A DNA stretch of 59,253 bases from Sphingomonas sp. CBMAI 2297 (GCF_029870595.1 NZ_JAPDIR010000003.1:365006-424258); one strand, 5' to 3'; shown: positions 43,253 to 52,682, numbered from the stretch's first letter. The notes: generated by a model from the sequence alone, not told the origin. Program-made: numbers and translations.

Positions 43253-43450
43253 ATGTCGGTACATCGCAAGATCGAGAAGTTCCTTCGGGCGACGGACATG
43301 CCGCCCACCAAGTTCGGCCGGCTGGCAGTGCGCGATCCGCGCTTCGTGCTCGACCTGCGCCGCGGCCGGGAACCCGGCCCGCGCGTCATCGCGCGGGTCG
43401 AGGCGTTCCTGGCCGCCCAGCAGCCCCCGCGGCGCGAGGCCGGGCAATGA
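43253..43450 (+). CDS. Small HTH-like protein
   Basis: A 65-residue basic protein. HRKIEKFLRATDMPPTKFGR, then DPRFVLDLRRGREPGPRVIA and RVEAFLAA has the helix spacing of an XRE/Cro-like DNA-binding domain, though no domain can be proven by eye. It diverges from the S24 repressor gene and is coupled to the next gene by an ATGA overlap. The arrangement resembles a CI/Cro switch. Confidence 0.72.
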   Translation: MSVHRKIEKFLRATDMPPTKFGRLAVRDPRFVLDLRRGREPGPRVIARVEAFLAAQQPPRREAGQ

Positions 43451-43764
43451 GCCGAGGCCCCGATGCGGAAACCATGCTCCGCCGCGCGCTGGAGGCGAGC
43501 GCGGAGGCGGCGGGCTGCCCGGTCGTGCTGGTCGAATCGGACTGGACGCGCTGGGCCAGCGCCACCTTCACCGGCGCGCGCCACCTCCTCGCGCTCGCCG
43601 CCCCGCCCTCGGGGGCGCTCGATGCCTGGATCGCCGGGCTGCCCGATGCGGAGCTGCGCCTGCGCGGCCATCTGGTGGCGGACCTGGCAGTCGAGCATGT
43701 CCGCCGCGCGGGCGATCGGGTGACGGTCTCGCTCGAGGTGCTGACGGTGGAGGAAGGGCGGTGA
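43447..43764 (+). CDS. Hypothetical protein
   Basis: A 105-residue protein of alpha/beta appearance. CPVVLVESDWTRWASATFTG and RHLLALAAPPSGALDAWIAG lead to GHLVADLAVEHVRRAG and a final VTVSLEVLTVEEG strand. The single Cys and Trp pair are notable, but no family is recognised. Translationally coupled to the small HTH-like gene and so probably under the same TAGGA-region control. Confidence 0.72.
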   Translation: MSRGPDAETMLRRALEASAEAAGCPVVLVESDWTRWASATFTGARHLLALAAPPSGALDAWIAGLPDAELRLRGHLVADLAVEHVRRAGDRVTVSLEVLTVEEGR

Positions 43765-43830
43765 GCGTTCACCCAGCATATGTCCTCCCCGCGAAAGCAG
43801 GGATGACGAAAGAGACGATCCGGCGCGGTA

Positions 43831-44931
43831 TCAGGCCGTCCGGCGGGCCAGGTTGCGCAGCGTGACCAGCGCCTCTTCCAGCCCGCGCTCCTGCTGCTTC
43901 GGCTGCGGCTGGGCCGCGGGCGCCAGGCCCTTGTCGGCCACGCCGCGCTCCAGCCGCTCGAGCAGCGCATGGATCGACGCGTCGGTCTCCGGCCGGGCGA
44001 TCCGCTCGCGCGGGAGCGGCGGCATCGGGGCTTCGGCGGCGGGTTCCGGCACGTGGCGGCGCACCGCCGGGGTCAGCTCGAAGATCTCGAACCGCTCGCT
44101 CTCGTCGAAGATCGACGGGCGCGGCGTGCGGCGCAGCGGGGCGAGCGGCACCGGCGCGGGCTTGGGCACGGCCGGAATCGCCTGCGGATCGAAGGCCGAG
44201 AGCGGCTGGTCGAAATCGGCCGGCAGGTCCTGCTCGGCGAGCGGCTGGAAGCCGCGCGCGTGGATGTCGCGACTTTCGGGACCTTCCGGCGCCGCGGCGG
44301 CCGGCTCGGGAGCGGGAATTGGGGCCTCCGTGGCGTAGACTTCGGAAACTTCCGGCGCCGCGATCACGGGCGCGGGCGCGGTGGCCATCACCGGCGGCGG
44401 CACCGGGGCCGCGGCGGCGGGCCCGGGCGCCTGCACCACCGGCTCCGGCGCCTTGGGCGGCGTGATCGCGCGCGGCGGGAAGATCGCGTCGAAATCGATA
44501 TGCTCGTCCTCGGGCTCGGCCGGCGCGGGCACGGCGGCACGGATCTCGAGGAACGGCCGGCCCAGGTCGCGGGTGGCGAGCAGCGGCGGGCGCGGCGGCG
44601 CGTCGGGATGCGCATCGGCGCGGCGGAGCACCGGCAGCGGCACCTCTTCCGGGTCGAGCGCGACGTCTTCCGCCTCGCCGATGGTCAGCCCGCGCGAGCC
44701 GAGCAGGATGAAGGCGGAGAGCCACATGAACGCGCCTACGAACGCCCCGGTGCCCAGCGCCACCGCAAGGCGGGCAGTGGTGCCCAGCGGCGGCTCGGCC
44801 GCGGCGAGGATGGCGGGAAGACCGGAATCCATCACCAGCGCCTCGAGCGCGGGCACGGGGATCATCGCCACGCCAAGCGCGGCGAGCCCCCCCGCGACCG
44901 CGGCGATCAACGGCGCCAGCGGCAGGTTCAT
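43831..44931 (-). CDS. Membrane-anchored Pro/Ala-rich hypothetical protein
   Basis: A 366-residue protein. Two membrane helices lie near the N-terminus (LIAAVAGGLAALGVAMIPVP and ALGTGAFVGAFMWLSAFILL), followed by a long Pro/Ala/Glu-rich cytoplasmic or periplasmic tail. A short helical end reads ALVTLRNLARRTA. The low-complexity middle suggests a flexible spacer. The start overlaps the upstream glycosyltransferase by ATGA. No family recognised; presumably works with the glycan locus. Confidence 0.75.
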   Translation of the reverse strand: MNLPLAPLIAAVAGGLAALGVAMIPVPALEALVMDSGLPAILAAAEPPLGTTARLAVALGTGAFVGAFMWLSAFILLGSRGLTIGEAEDVALDPEEVPLPVLRRADAHPDAPPRPPLLATRDLGRPFLEIRAAVPAPAEPEDEHIDFDAIFPPRAITPPKAPEPVVQAPGPAAAAPVPPPVMATAPAPVIAAPEVSEVYATEAPIPAPEPAAAAPEGPESRDIHARGFQPLAEQDLPADFDQPLSAFDPQAIPAVPKPAPVPLAPLRRTPRPSIFDESERFEIFELTPAVRRHVPEPAAEAPMPPLPRERIARPETDASIHALLERLERGVADKGLAPAAQPQPKQQERGLEEALVTLRNLARRTA

Positions 44932-46172
44932 GCGCTCACCATGGGCGTGTGCGACCACGAGTCTTCCATGGCCCCGATCTTGGCGAGTCTTTGGTAAACG
45001 GAGTCATAACGGCCGACATTGATCGCCCAGCTGCGCTCCGCCTCGACAAAGGCGCGGCCGCGCGCGCGCCGCGCGTCCCATCCGTCGCGCTCGGCGAAGA
45101 GCCGGGCCACGGCCTGGGCGAGCGCCGCGGGATCGTCGGGCCGGAACAGCGTGCCGGTATCGCCGTCGCGGATCAGCTCGCGATGCCCGCCCACGTCCGA
45201 TGCCGCGACCAGCCGGCGCTGCGCCATCGCCTCGAGCGGCTTCAGCGGCGTCACCAGGTCGGTGAGGCGCATATGCTTGCGCGGATAGACCAGCACGTCG
45301 ATCACGCTGTAGTAACGCTCGACCTGCTGGTGCGGCACCCGGCCGACGAAATGGATGCGATCGGCGACCGGCGAGGCCGCCGCCTGCGCCGTCAGCGCCG
45401 CGTCGCACGGCCCGCCGCCGACCAGCACCAGGTGCAGCTTCGGCCGCGCGGCGACCAATGCGGGCATCGCGTCGATCAGCACGTCGAGCCCCTCATAGTC
45501 GTAGAAGCTGCCGATGAAGCCGATCGTCTCGGCGCCCTCGATCCCCAGCTCCCCGGCCAGCGCCCGGTCATACGCCAGGGGTTCGCCGAACAGCCCCAGG
45601 TCGACGCCGTTGGGCGAGATCAGGATCTTGCCCGGATCGATCCCGCCCCGGGCGACCAGGTCGTTCTTCAACCCCTCGCAGATCACCGCCACGGCATCGG
45701 CCCGGCGCACCGCCCTGGTTTCCAGCCAGCGGATCGCCCGGTATTTCCAGCTGCCCTCCGTCCCGGTGCCGTTGCCCACGGCCGCGTCTTCCCAAAAGGC
45801 ACGGATCTCATAGACCAGCGGCAGGCCGAGCCGGTCGGCCACGCGCTGCGCCGCCATCGCGCCCAGCACCGGCGAATGGGCGTGCAGCACGTCCGGCCGC
45901 CACCGGCGCGCCACCGCTTCGATCCGCCGCGCGAACGCCGCAACCTCGCGCAGCTCGCCGATCACCGGCGGCCCGGAATTCACTCGCGGCGTCCGGTAGA
46001 AGCGGATGCCGTCGATCGTCTCCTCGTCGGTATCGAACTTGCCGTGGCGCGGGCTGGTCACCGCGGCGACTTCCCAGCCCCGTGCCATCTGCGCCTTCAG
46101 GATCGCGCGGGTCCGGAACGTATAGCCGCTGTGCAGCGGCAGGCCGTGATCGAGGATGTGGAGGATCCGCAT
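44928..46172 (-). CDS. Exosortase-A-associated glycosyltransferase
   Basis: A 414-residue GT4-type (GT-B fold) glycosyltransferase. HILDHGLPLHSGYTFRTRAI at the start is the hallmark of the exosortase-A-associated glycosyltransferase group. VLHAHSPVLGAMAA, ISPNGVDLGLFG, GFIGSFYDYEGLDVLIDAMP and YPRKHMRLTDLVTPLKPLEA follow, with the donor-binding EAM motif. It adds a sugar to a surface polysaccharide. ATG 46172 chosen since the family begins there. Divergent from the O-ligase genes. Confidence 0.9.
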   Translation of the reverse strand: MRILHILDHGLPLHSGYTFRTRAILKAQMARGWEVAAVTSPRHGKFDTDEETIDGIRFYRTPRVNSGPPVIGELREVAAFARRIEAVARRWRPDVLHAHSPVLGAMAAQRVADRLGLPLVYEIRAFWEDAAVGNGTGTEGSWKYRAIRWLETRAVRRADAVAVICEGLKNDLVARGGIDPGKILISPNGVDLGLFGEPLAYDRALAGELGIEGAETIGFIGSFYDYEGLDVLIDAMPALVAARPKLHLVLVGGGPCDAALTAQAAASPVADRIHFVGRVPHQQVERYYSVIDVLVYPRKHMRLTDLVTPLKPLEAMAQRRLVAASDVGGHRELIRDGDTGTLFRPDDPAALAQAVARLFAERDGWDARRARGRAFVEAERSWAINVGRYDSVYQRLAKIGAMEDSWSHTPMVSA

Positions 46173-46259
46173 GGCCGCGCATTGGCACAGGAGCACTTAA
46201 CGCCGCGTCAACCGCATCCCGCTACACCGGCGCTTCGAAGCAGGAGCGCCGACGGGCAC

Positions 46260-46412
46260 ATGATCGACAATCTATCGCTCGCGATCTCGCACGGGCTGAT
46301 GCTGCTCGCGGCCTTCCTGCTGCTGCGCCGCCCCGATCTCGACCACGAACCCGGCCCCGGCGACCAGCCGTCCAAGGCCAAGCCCAGCCGATGGGGCAAG
46401 CCCGGTGCGTGA
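46260..46412 (+). CDS. Small membrane protein upstream of the O-ligase
   Basis: A 50-residue peptide: one hydrophobic helix (LSLAISHGLMLLAAFLLLRR) and a polar Pro/Lys tail. Its stop lies inside the O-ligase start (overlap of eight bases), so translation would be coupled. AGGAG lies 14 bases upstream of ATG 46260, further than ideal. Conserved small proteins are common at this position, but I cannot name it. Confidence 0.5.
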   Translation: MIDNLSLAISHGLMLLAAFLLLRRPDLDHEPGPGDQPSKAKPSRWGKPGA

Positions 46413-47757
46413 TCTCGTCTTCGTCGCCTTCCTGCTGGCCTTTTTCGGGATGGGCTTCCGCAAGCCGTTCCTCTTCGTGCTCGTCTACGCCTATATCGAC
46501 ATCGTCTCGCCGCAGCGGCTCACCTATCTCCTGCTCAACTCGGTGCCGATCTCGCTGATCGCGGTGGGCCTGTCGGTGCTCGGCTGGCTGGCGATCGACG
46601 ACAAGCGCGACGTGCGGGTCGCGCCGCGCCAGCTGATGATCGTCCTGCTGCTCGCCTATTGCTTCTACACCACCAAGAACGCCGACTTCAAAGTCGAGGC
46701 CCTGGACAAATGGGACTGGGTCTGGAAGGCGCTCGCCTTCGCCGCCTTCCTGCCGCTGACCCTGCGCACCAAGCTGCGCATCGAGAGCCTGTTGCTGTTC
46801 ATGATCCTCTCCGCCGCGTCGATCATCATCGTCGGCGGGATCAAGACGCTCGGCTCGGGCGGCGGCTATGGCGAGCTGAACCTGATGGTCGCCAACAATT
46901 CGGGCCTGTACGAAGGCTCCACCATCTCTACCGTCGCGATCGCGATCATCCCGCTGATCGTCTGGTTCATGCGGTTTGGAACCATTTTCCCGCCCGACTG
47001 GAAAGTGAAGGGCTTCTGCATCGCCCTCATCTTCGCCTGCCTGCTGATCCCGATCGGCACCTCGACGCGCACCGGCCTGCTCTGCATCGGCCTGGTCGCG
47101 CTGCTGATGCTCCGCGACACCAGGCGCAAGTTCGTCTATCTGGCCGCGCTGGGCTGTCTCGGCCTCGTCGCCGTGCCCTTCCTGCCCTCGGCCTTCACCG
47201 AGCGCATGGGCACGATCAAGACCTACAAGGCGGATGCCTCGGCCTCCACCCGCCTCGCCGTGTGGCAATGGACGATGGACTATGCCAAGACCCATCCGCT
47301 GGGCGGCGGGTTCGAGGCCTATCGCCAGAACCATATCCGCTACGAGAAGGTCGCCGTGGAGAGCGACGGCGCCGGCCAGGCCACCGTCGACCGCAGCCTG
47401 GAGGTGGACAAGGCCCGCGCCTATCACAGCGCCTATTTCGAGATGCTCGGCGAACAGGGCTATCCCGGCCTGGCGCTGTGGCTGACGATCAACCTGCTCG
47501 GCATCTTCCGCATGGAAGTGCTGCGCCAGCGCTATCGCAAGCCCGAGCCGGGGCAGGAATGGGTCGCGCCGCTCGCCTCGGCGCTGCAGACCGCGCACAT
47601 CGTCTACATGCTGGGAGCCACCTTCATCGCCATCGCCTTCCAGCCCTTTGTCTACATGCTGATCGGCGCCCAGATCGGACTCGACACCTATATGGCCCGC
47701 AAGCGCGAGGAAGCGAGCTGGCGGCCGCTGCGCAAGGCAAGGCCGGCGCTGGCATGA
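46405..47757 (+). CDS. Putative O-glycosylation/polymer ligase, exosortase-A-associated
   Basis: A 450-residue membrane protein with about ten helices. VAFLLAFFGMGFRKPFLFVL at the start, MIVLLLAYCFYTTKN, and the Wzy/WaaL-type loop with HPLGGGFEAYRQNHI near residue 310 and HSAYFEMLGEQGYPGLAL near 350 place it in the exosortase-A-associated O-antigen ligase-like group. It probably polymerises or transfers polysaccharide in the periplasm. GTG start at 46405. It overlaps the acyltransferase by ATGA. Confidence 0.9.
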   Translation: MRDLVFVAFLLAFFGMGFRKPFLFVLVYAYIDIVSPQRLTYLLLNSVPISLIAVGLSVLGWLAIDDKRDVRVAPRQLMIVLLLAYCFYTTKNADFKVEALDKWDWVWKALAFAAFLPLTLRTKLRIESLLLFMILSAASIIIVGGIKTLGSGGGYGELNLMVANNSGLYEGSTISTVAIAIIPLIVWFMRFGTIFPPDWKVKGFCIALIFACLLIPIGTSTRTGLLCIGLVALLMLRDTRRKFVYLAALGCLGLVAVPFLPSAFTERMGTIKTYKADASASTRLAVWQWTMDYAKTHPLGGGFEAYRQNHIRYEKVAVESDGAGQATVDRSLEVDKARAYHSAYFEMLGEQGYPGLALWLTINLLGIFRMEVLRQRYRKPEPGQEWVAPLASALQTAHIVYMLGATFIAIAFQPFVYMLIGAQIGLDTYMARKREEASWRPLRKARPALA

Positions 47758-48842
47758 AGGACGGGCAAGCCAGGAGGGAACTCAGGGCCCTGACCAGCGT
47801 CCGCGGCATCGCGGCCTGGTTCGTGGTGTTCTTCCACATCCGCTTCGCATTGGGCCTGCCCGATCCGGAGCTGCACCTGCTCGCCAAGGGCTATCTGGCG
47901 GTCGACTTCTTCTTCCTGCTCTCCGGCTTCGTCATCTGGATGACGTGGAGCGAGCGCATCCGCGCCGGCGGGCCGGCCGCGGTGCCGGGCTTCCTGCGGC
48001 GGCGAGTCGCCCGGGTCTGGCCGCTGCACCTGTTCATGCTCGGGGTCGGCGTGGCGATCGCGGCGGCGCTGGAGCTCACCGGGCGGGGCAGCGACCAATT
48101 CCCCTGGCACGAGCTGCCGCTCCACGTGCTGCTGCTCCAGAACTGGGGCTTCACCGGGCATCTGACCTGGAACGATCCGGCCTGGTCGATCTCGTGCGAG
48201 CTGGCCGCCTATCTGCTCTTCCCGCTGCTCGCCCTTGCGATCGACTGGCGGCGCGTGCCCGGCTGGGCGGTGATCGCCGCCATCGCCGCGCTGCTCGGCC
48301 TGCTCCACGCGATCTTCGCCAGCCGCGGCGCCTGGGCGCTCGGCCAGGAGATCACCAGCCTCGGCCTGGTCCGCTGCGTGATCGAGTTCGCCGCCGGCAC
48401 CGCGATCGCCGCGCTCTGGCTGCGCTGGCGCGAACGGTGGCGCGCGCCCGCGCTGGCCGCCGCCGCGCTCGCCCTCGCCTTCGCGGCCGGCTGGGCGCTG
48501 GGCCTGCCCGAGACCTTGGCCGCGCCCGCCACCTTCGCCGCGCTGCTGCTGGCGCTGGGGCTCACCGCCGCGCGCCGCGGCAATCCGCTCGAGGCGGGCT
48601 GGATCCATTATCTGGGCGAGATCAGCTACGCGACCTATCTCTCCCATTATCTCCTCTGGTTCGCGTTCAAGCTCGCCTTTGTCGAGAACGAGCATGCGGT
48701 GCCCTGGCCGCTGGTCGGCGGCTTCCTGCTGCTCGTGCTGCTCGCCTCGATCGCGCTCTACCATCTGGTCGAGCGGCCGGCGCAGCGCTGGGTGAACGCC
48801 GCCCGGCTTCCCCGGGGCGCGCCGAAACGGGCGCTGCCCTAG
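47754..48842 (+). CDS. Acyltransferase 3 (OafA/YrhL-like) membrane protein
   Basis: A 362-residue multi-pass acyltransferase that O-acetylates extracellular sugars. LTSVRGIAAWFVVFFHIRFA carries the conserved R and H of the first helix; FFFLLSGFVIWMTW and RRRVARVWPLHLFML follow; WSISCELAAYLLFPLL near 145 is another family block; the end GEISYATYLSHYLLW is typical. Coupled to the ligase, so it likely decorates the same polysaccharide. Confidence 0.9.
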   Translation: MKDGQARRELRALTSVRGIAAWFVVFFHIRFALGLPDPELHLLAKGYLAVDFFFLLSGFVIWMTWSERIRAGGPAAVPGFLRRRVARVWPLHLFMLGVGVAIAAALELTGRGSDQFPWHELPLHVLLLQNWGFTGHLTWNDPAWSISCELAAYLLFPLLALAIDWRRVPGWAVIAAIAALLGLLHAIFASRGAWALGQEITSLGLVRCVIEFAAGTAIAALWLRWRERWRAPALAAAALALAFAAGWALGLPETLAAPATFAALLLALGLTAARRGNPLEAGWIHYLGEISYATYLSHYLLWFAFKLAFVENEHAVPWPLVGGFLLLVLLASIALYHLVERPAQRWVNAARLPRGAPKRALP

Positions 48843-48901
48843 GCCCGCCTCCGGAACGAAGCGAAAGGCCGCGCATTGACCCGGGCATCGCGAGGAGGAC
48901 C

Positions 48902-49921
48902 ATGCCCGAACCCGAGATCGTCTATGTCGACGACCAGCAGCCCGGCATCACCCGGCGCAAGGTGCGCCATGGCTGGGGCTATCGGGACAGCGACGGCAAG
49001 CGCATCGGCGATCGCGACACGATCGACCGGCTGAACGCGATCGGCCTGCCCCCGGCCTATGCGGATGCCTGGTTCTGCCCGGATCCGCACGGCCATATCC
49101 AGGCGACCGGCCATGACGAGAAGGGCCGCAAGCAATATCGCTACCACGCCGCCTTCCGCGAGGCGCAGGAGGCCGCCAAATATGATCGCTGCGCCGATTT
49201 CGGCGCGCATCTGGCCAGGCTCCGCGCCCGGGTGGCGCACGATCTCGGCCTGCGCGGCCTGTGCCGGGAGAAGGCGATCGCCGCCGTGGTCCGCCTGCTC
49301 GATCTCGGCAGCATCCGCGTGGGCAACGAGCAATATGTCCAGGCGAACAAGAGCTTCGGCGCCACCACGCTCCGCAAGCGCCATGCCCGGGTGAAGGGCC
49401 GCACGCTCCGCCTCCAGTTCCGCGCCAAGTCGGGCAAGCTGCGAGTGCTGACGATCACCGACGGCTCGCTCAGCCGCTTCGTCCGGAAATGCCAGGACCT
49501 GCCCGGGCAGCACCTGTTCCGCTGGCTCGACGAGGCGGGGGAAGCGCACCCGGTCACCTCGACCGACGTCAATGCCTATATCCGTGCGGCCATGGCCGAG
49601 GATTTCACCGCCAAGCATTTCCGCACCTGGGGCGCCAGCGTGCTCGCCTTCCGCGCATTGGCCGGCGCGCGCGAGCATCTCGGCCTCAAGGCGATGCTCG
49701 AGCCGGTGACCGAGGCGCTGGGCAACACGCCCGCCATCGCCCGCAAATCCTATGTCCACCCCGCGCTGGTCGATCTCGCCAAGGATCGCGAGGCGCAGGC
49801 GGCGTGGCGCGCCGGTCTCCACTTGCCCCGCGCCACGCGCTGGCTCAATCGTTACGAACGCGGCCTCATCGCCTATCTCGAGCGCGAGGCCGCACATAAC
49901 CAGCCCCGAAAGGCCGCATGA
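48902..49921 (+). CDS. DNA topoisomerase IB
   Basis: A 339-residue eukaryote/poxvirus-like topoisomerase that relaxes DNA by a 3'-phosphotyrosine link. RRKVRHGWGYRDSDGKRI and IGLPPAYADAWFCPD begin the N-terminal domain; HDLGLRGLCREKAIAAVVRL follows; GNEQYVQANKSFGATTLRKR near 140 gives catalytic Arg/Lys; KHFRTWGASVLAF near 240 another Arg; NTPAIARKSYVHPALV near 285 holds the nucleophile Tyr. Two genes, this and the MscS channel, overlap by ATGA. Confidence 0.93.
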   Translation: MPEPEIVYVDDQQPGITRRKVRHGWGYRDSDGKRIGDRDTIDRLNAIGLPPAYADAWFCPDPHGHIQATGHDEKGRKQYRYHAAFREAQEAAKYDRCADFGAHLARLRARVAHDLGLRGLCREKAIAAVVRLLDLGSIRVGNEQYVQANKSFGATTLRKRHARVKGRTLRLQFRAKSGKLRVLTITDGSLSRFVRKCQDLPGQHLFRWLDEAGEAHPVTSTDVNAYIRAAMAEDFTAKHFRTWGASVLAFRALAGAREHLGLKAMLEPVTEALGNTPAIARKSYVHPALVDLAKDREAQAAWRAGLHLPRATRWLNRYERGLIAYLEREAAHNQPRKAA

Positions 49922-51066
49922 TCATCAATCGCACCGCCACCGGCTTCCCGCAGAGCGAGGACCTCCAGATCCAGGCCGAGGTCTTCGCCACCGACAGCTG
50001 GACATGGGCCCAGTCGCACTGGCTCCAGATCCTGATCGCCACCGGCATCGCCATCGCGGTGTTCTTCCTGCTCCAGGCGATCAAGGGCTGGGGCGCGCGG
50101 GTGTGCAAGAAGGGCGAGGGCGTGGCCAGCTGGTACGCCGTCATCGGCCGCGCGGTCGCCAAGACCGGCAATTTCTTCATCCTCATGGCCTCGATCCGGC
50201 TGGTCACCGGCTATGCCGGCCCCCCGCGCATGGTCGAGAGCACGGTCGAATTCCTCTTCACCATCTCTGCCGCTTTCCAGTGCGCGATCTGGCTGCGCGA
50301 GCTGATCTTCGGCGCGATCGAGAACAGGACCAGCGCCGACAATTATCATGGCTCCGGCCTGGCCAGCGCGCTCGGCATCATCCGCATCCTGATCACCGTG
50401 GTGCTCTTCGCGATCGCAACCGTGATGGTGCTCGGCAATCTGGGCGTCAACGTCACCGGCCTGATCGCCGGCCTCGGCGTCGGCGGCATCGCCATCGGTC
50501 TCGCCGCCCAGGGCATCTTCGCCAATCTCTTCGCGGCATTGACCATCATCTTCGACCGCCCCTTCCGCGTCGGCGACAAGATCCGCTTCGATCGCAACAG
50601 CGGCACCGTCGTGTCGATCGGCCTGATGAGCACGCGCATCCGCTCCTTCATCGGCGAGGAGCTGGTCTTCTCGAACAAGCAGCTGCTCGACAAGCTGATC
50701 GAGAATCTCTCGCTGCGCCACCACACCCGCACCAAGCTGCCGATCGGCGTCGCCTATGAAACTCCCGTGGAGAAGCTCGAGGCGCTGCCGGCGATGTTCC
50801 GGGAGATCGTCGAGCAGGCCGGCGGCACGCTCTCGCGCGCCAGCACCGAAGGCTTCGGCGCCAGCTCGATCGATTTCGTGATCGAGTTCGACGTCGAGGG
50901 CGACGACGTGCCGCACGCCCAGATCGTGCGCGACAAGATCATGTTCGCGATCCTGCGCCGGTTCGCCGCCGAGGGCATCTCGATCCCCTACCCGACCCAG
51001 ACCAGCTATACCGCCGATCCCAGCGGCAGGTTCATCCTGCCCTATCCGGAGGAAGCCAAGGCCTGA
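49918..51066 (+). CDS. MscS-family mechanosensitive channel
   Basis: A 382-residue small-conductance channel. About four N-terminal hydrophobic segments precede the pore-lining helix LIAGLGVGGIAIGLAAQGIF near residue 185; FANLFAALTIIFDRPFRVGD is the MscS signature; the beta domain and DDVPHAQIVRDKIMFAILRR C-terminus follow. It releases solutes on hypo-osmotic shock. Its start overlaps the topoisomerase stop. Confidence 0.93.
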   Translation: MIINRTATGFPQSEDLQIQAEVFATDSWTWAQSHWLQILIATGIAIAVFFLLQAIKGWGARVCKKGEGVASWYAVIGRAVAKTGNFFILMASIRLVTGYAGPPRMVESTVEFLFTISAAFQCAIWLRELIFGAIENRTSADNYHGSGLASALGIIRILITVVLFAIATVMVLGNLGVNVTGLIAGLGVGGIAIGLAAQGIFANLFAALTIIFDRPFRVGDKIRFDRNSGTVVSIGLMSTRIRSFIGEELVFSNKQLLDKLIENLSLRHHTRTKLPIGVAYETPVEKLEALPAMFREIVEQAGGTLSRASTEGFGASSIDFVIEFDVEGDDVPHAQIVRDKIMFAILRRFAAEGISIPYPTQTSYTADPSGRFILPYPEEAKA

Positions 51067-51101
51067 GCGCCCGCGCCGGTGACAATCTGGAGTGAAGATC
51101 C

Positions 51102-51479
51102 ATGCTCAAGGACCATAGCAGCCACGCGATCCTCCCCTGCCGGGACATCGCCATCGCCAGGGCCTTCTATACCGGGACGCTCGGCCTGCCGCTGGTCGCG
51201 GATCATGGCGAGGTGTTCCTGCTCCGCACCGGCGCCACGCTGCTCAACGTCTATCGCAGCGACTTCGCCGGCACCAACCAGGCCAATGCCGTGGTCTTCG
51301 ACGTGCATGACGACCTGGAGGCGATCGCCGCCGATCTTCGCGCCAAGGGCGTAAGGCTGGAGGAATATCCGGGCGGCTTCGAGCGGGTGGAGGACGGCGT
51401 CCACATCCTCGGCGATTTCCGCGCGATCTGGTTCAGGGATCCCGACGGCAACATCCTCCACGCCAACAGCGGCGGGTGA
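51102..51479 (+). CDS. VOC family protein
   Basis: A 125-residue protein of the glyoxalase/bleomycin-resistance fold. HAILPCRDIAIARAFYTGTL and LGLPLVADHGEVFLLRTGAT form the first unit; ADLRAKGVRLEEYPGGFERV and WFRDPDGNILHANSGG close the second, with the common F-x-D-P-D-G-N motif. The substrate is not visible. ATG 51102 follows GGAGTGAAGATC. It stands 35 bases after the MscS gene. Confidence 0.87.
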   Translation: MLKDHSSHAILPCRDIAIARAFYTGTLGLPLVADHGEVFLLRTGATLLNVYRSDFAGTNQANAVVFDVHDDLEAIAADLRAKGVRLEEYPGGFERVEDGVHILGDFRAIWFRDPDGNILHANSGG

Positions 51480-51664
51480 CGGCCCGACTCGGAAACATCG
51501 ACTTTCGAATATCGGGTTTGCACAATCGCCGCGCCGTCGCCGTGTTACGTGCCTAGCCGGACGCTACGTAAGCCGTGAATTTCAAATTTCCGGTCGGCCG
51601 AGGCTTGCGGGAGCCACTGCCTCGCCACTAGATGGGCGCAGAACAGGGCGAGAGGACTGCTATC

Positions 51665-52120
51665 TTGGCGACGATCACCGTGCAGCAGATGGCCGAGAGC
51701 ATTGGCACCGAACGCGTTTCCGACTGGGTGGAAGTCACCCAGGCGATGATCGACCAGTTCGCCGAGGCGACCGGCGACCACCAGTTCATCCATGTCGATC
51801 CCGTCCGCGCCGCACAGACGCCGTTCGGCGGCACGATTGCCCATGGCTTCCTCACGCTCTCGCTGATGCCGATGCTCGCCGCGCGCACCGATGCGCCGGC
51901 GATCGCGGGCGCGAAGATGGGCGTCAATTATGGCGGCAACAAAGTCCGTTTCATGCAGCCGGTACGCTCGGGCAAGCGCGTCCGCGGCCGTTTCAAGCTG
52001 CTGAAGTTCACCGAGCGCAAGCCCGGCGTCTGGGAACAGGTCCAGGAATATGCGCTCGAGGTCGAAGGCGAGGCGAAGCCCGCGCTGATCGCCGAGTGGA
52101 TCGCGCTGGTGTATGTATGA
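51665..52120 (+). CDS. MaoC-family hotdog dehydratase
   Basis: A 151-residue (R)-specific enoyl-CoA hydratase-like protein. ITVQQMAESIGTERVSDWVE begins it; MIDQFAEATGDHQFIHVDP near 35 has the hydratase catalytic Asp and His; TPFGGTIAHGFLTLSLMP follows; VRFMQPVRSGKRVRGR closes the fold. I chose TTG 51665, with GAGAGGA upstream; the ATG at 51632 lacks a ribosome-binding site. Acyl-CoA hydration fits with the thiolase two genes downstream, so a fatty-acid or PHA pathway is likely. Confidence 0.88.
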   Translation: MATITVQQMAESIGTERVSDWVEVTQAMIDQFAEATGDHQFIHVDPVRAAQTPFGGTIAHGFLTLSLMPMLAARTDAPAIAGAKMGVNYGGNKVRFMQPVRSGKRVRGRFKLLKFTERKPGVWEQVQEYALEVEGEAKPALIAEWIALVYV

Positions 52121-52668
52121 GCGGCGCGCGCATCGCTCCCCTCGAAAGGCCGTTCCCGCCCGCGTTCGATGCCCAGATGCAGGCGCTGATGCGCGGCGCC
52201 GAACCGCTGCGGCTGTTCACCACGCTGGCGAAGTCGGAGCGCGCCTGGACGAAATTCTCGGCCGGCTCGCTGCTCGACCGCGATAGCCCGCTCTCGCTGC
52301 GGCAGCGCGAGATCGTCATCCACCGCACGACGGCGCGGTGCGGCTGCGAATATGAATGGGGCGTCCATGCGGCGATTTTCGCGCCGGCCGTGGCGGTGGA
52401 CGCGGCGCAGCTCCACGCCACCGTGCACGGCCCCGCCGACGCCGCGACATGGAGCCCGGAGGAGCGCGTGCTCCTCGCCACGGTCGACGCCTTGCTCGAC
52501 GAGCGCCGGCTGGGCGACGACGCCTGGGCCGGCCTCAAGGCACATTTCAGCGACGAGCAGGCGTTCGAAATCGTCCAGCTCGTTGCCTTCTACCACGGCG
52601 TGGCGCTCATCTGCGGCGCGTTCGATCTTCCACTCGAAACCCAAGCGGCACGCTTTCCCGCCGCCTGA
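52117..52668 (+). CDS. Carboxymuconolactone decarboxylase-family protein
   Basis: A 183-residue AhpD/CMD-like helical protein. [20 protein letters not shown], then [10 protein letters not shown] near residue 75 is the core with Cys, Glu and His resembling the CxxC/His redox or decarboxylase site; [20 protein letters not shown] completes it. The start overlaps the MaoC stop (ATGA). The role within the acyl-CoA cluster is unclear; some relatives are peroxidases. Confidence 0.87.
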   Translation: MSGARIAPLERPFPPAFDAQMQALMRGAEPLRLFTTLAKSERAWTKFSAGSLLDRDSPLSLRQREIVIHRTTARCGCEYEWGVHAAIFAPAVAVDAAQLHATVHGPADAATWSPEERVLLATVDALLDERRLGDDAWAGLKAHFSDEQAFEIVQLVAFYHGVALICGAFDLPLETQAARFPAA

Positions 52669-52682
52669 AGGAGAATAAGTCC

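Noticed and set aside
51551..51573. TTACGT and ACGTAA inverted repeat before the MaoC gene
   Set aside because: Six bases with a 15-base spacer in a plain intergenic gap, with no second copy or promoter alignment; too weak to call an operator.
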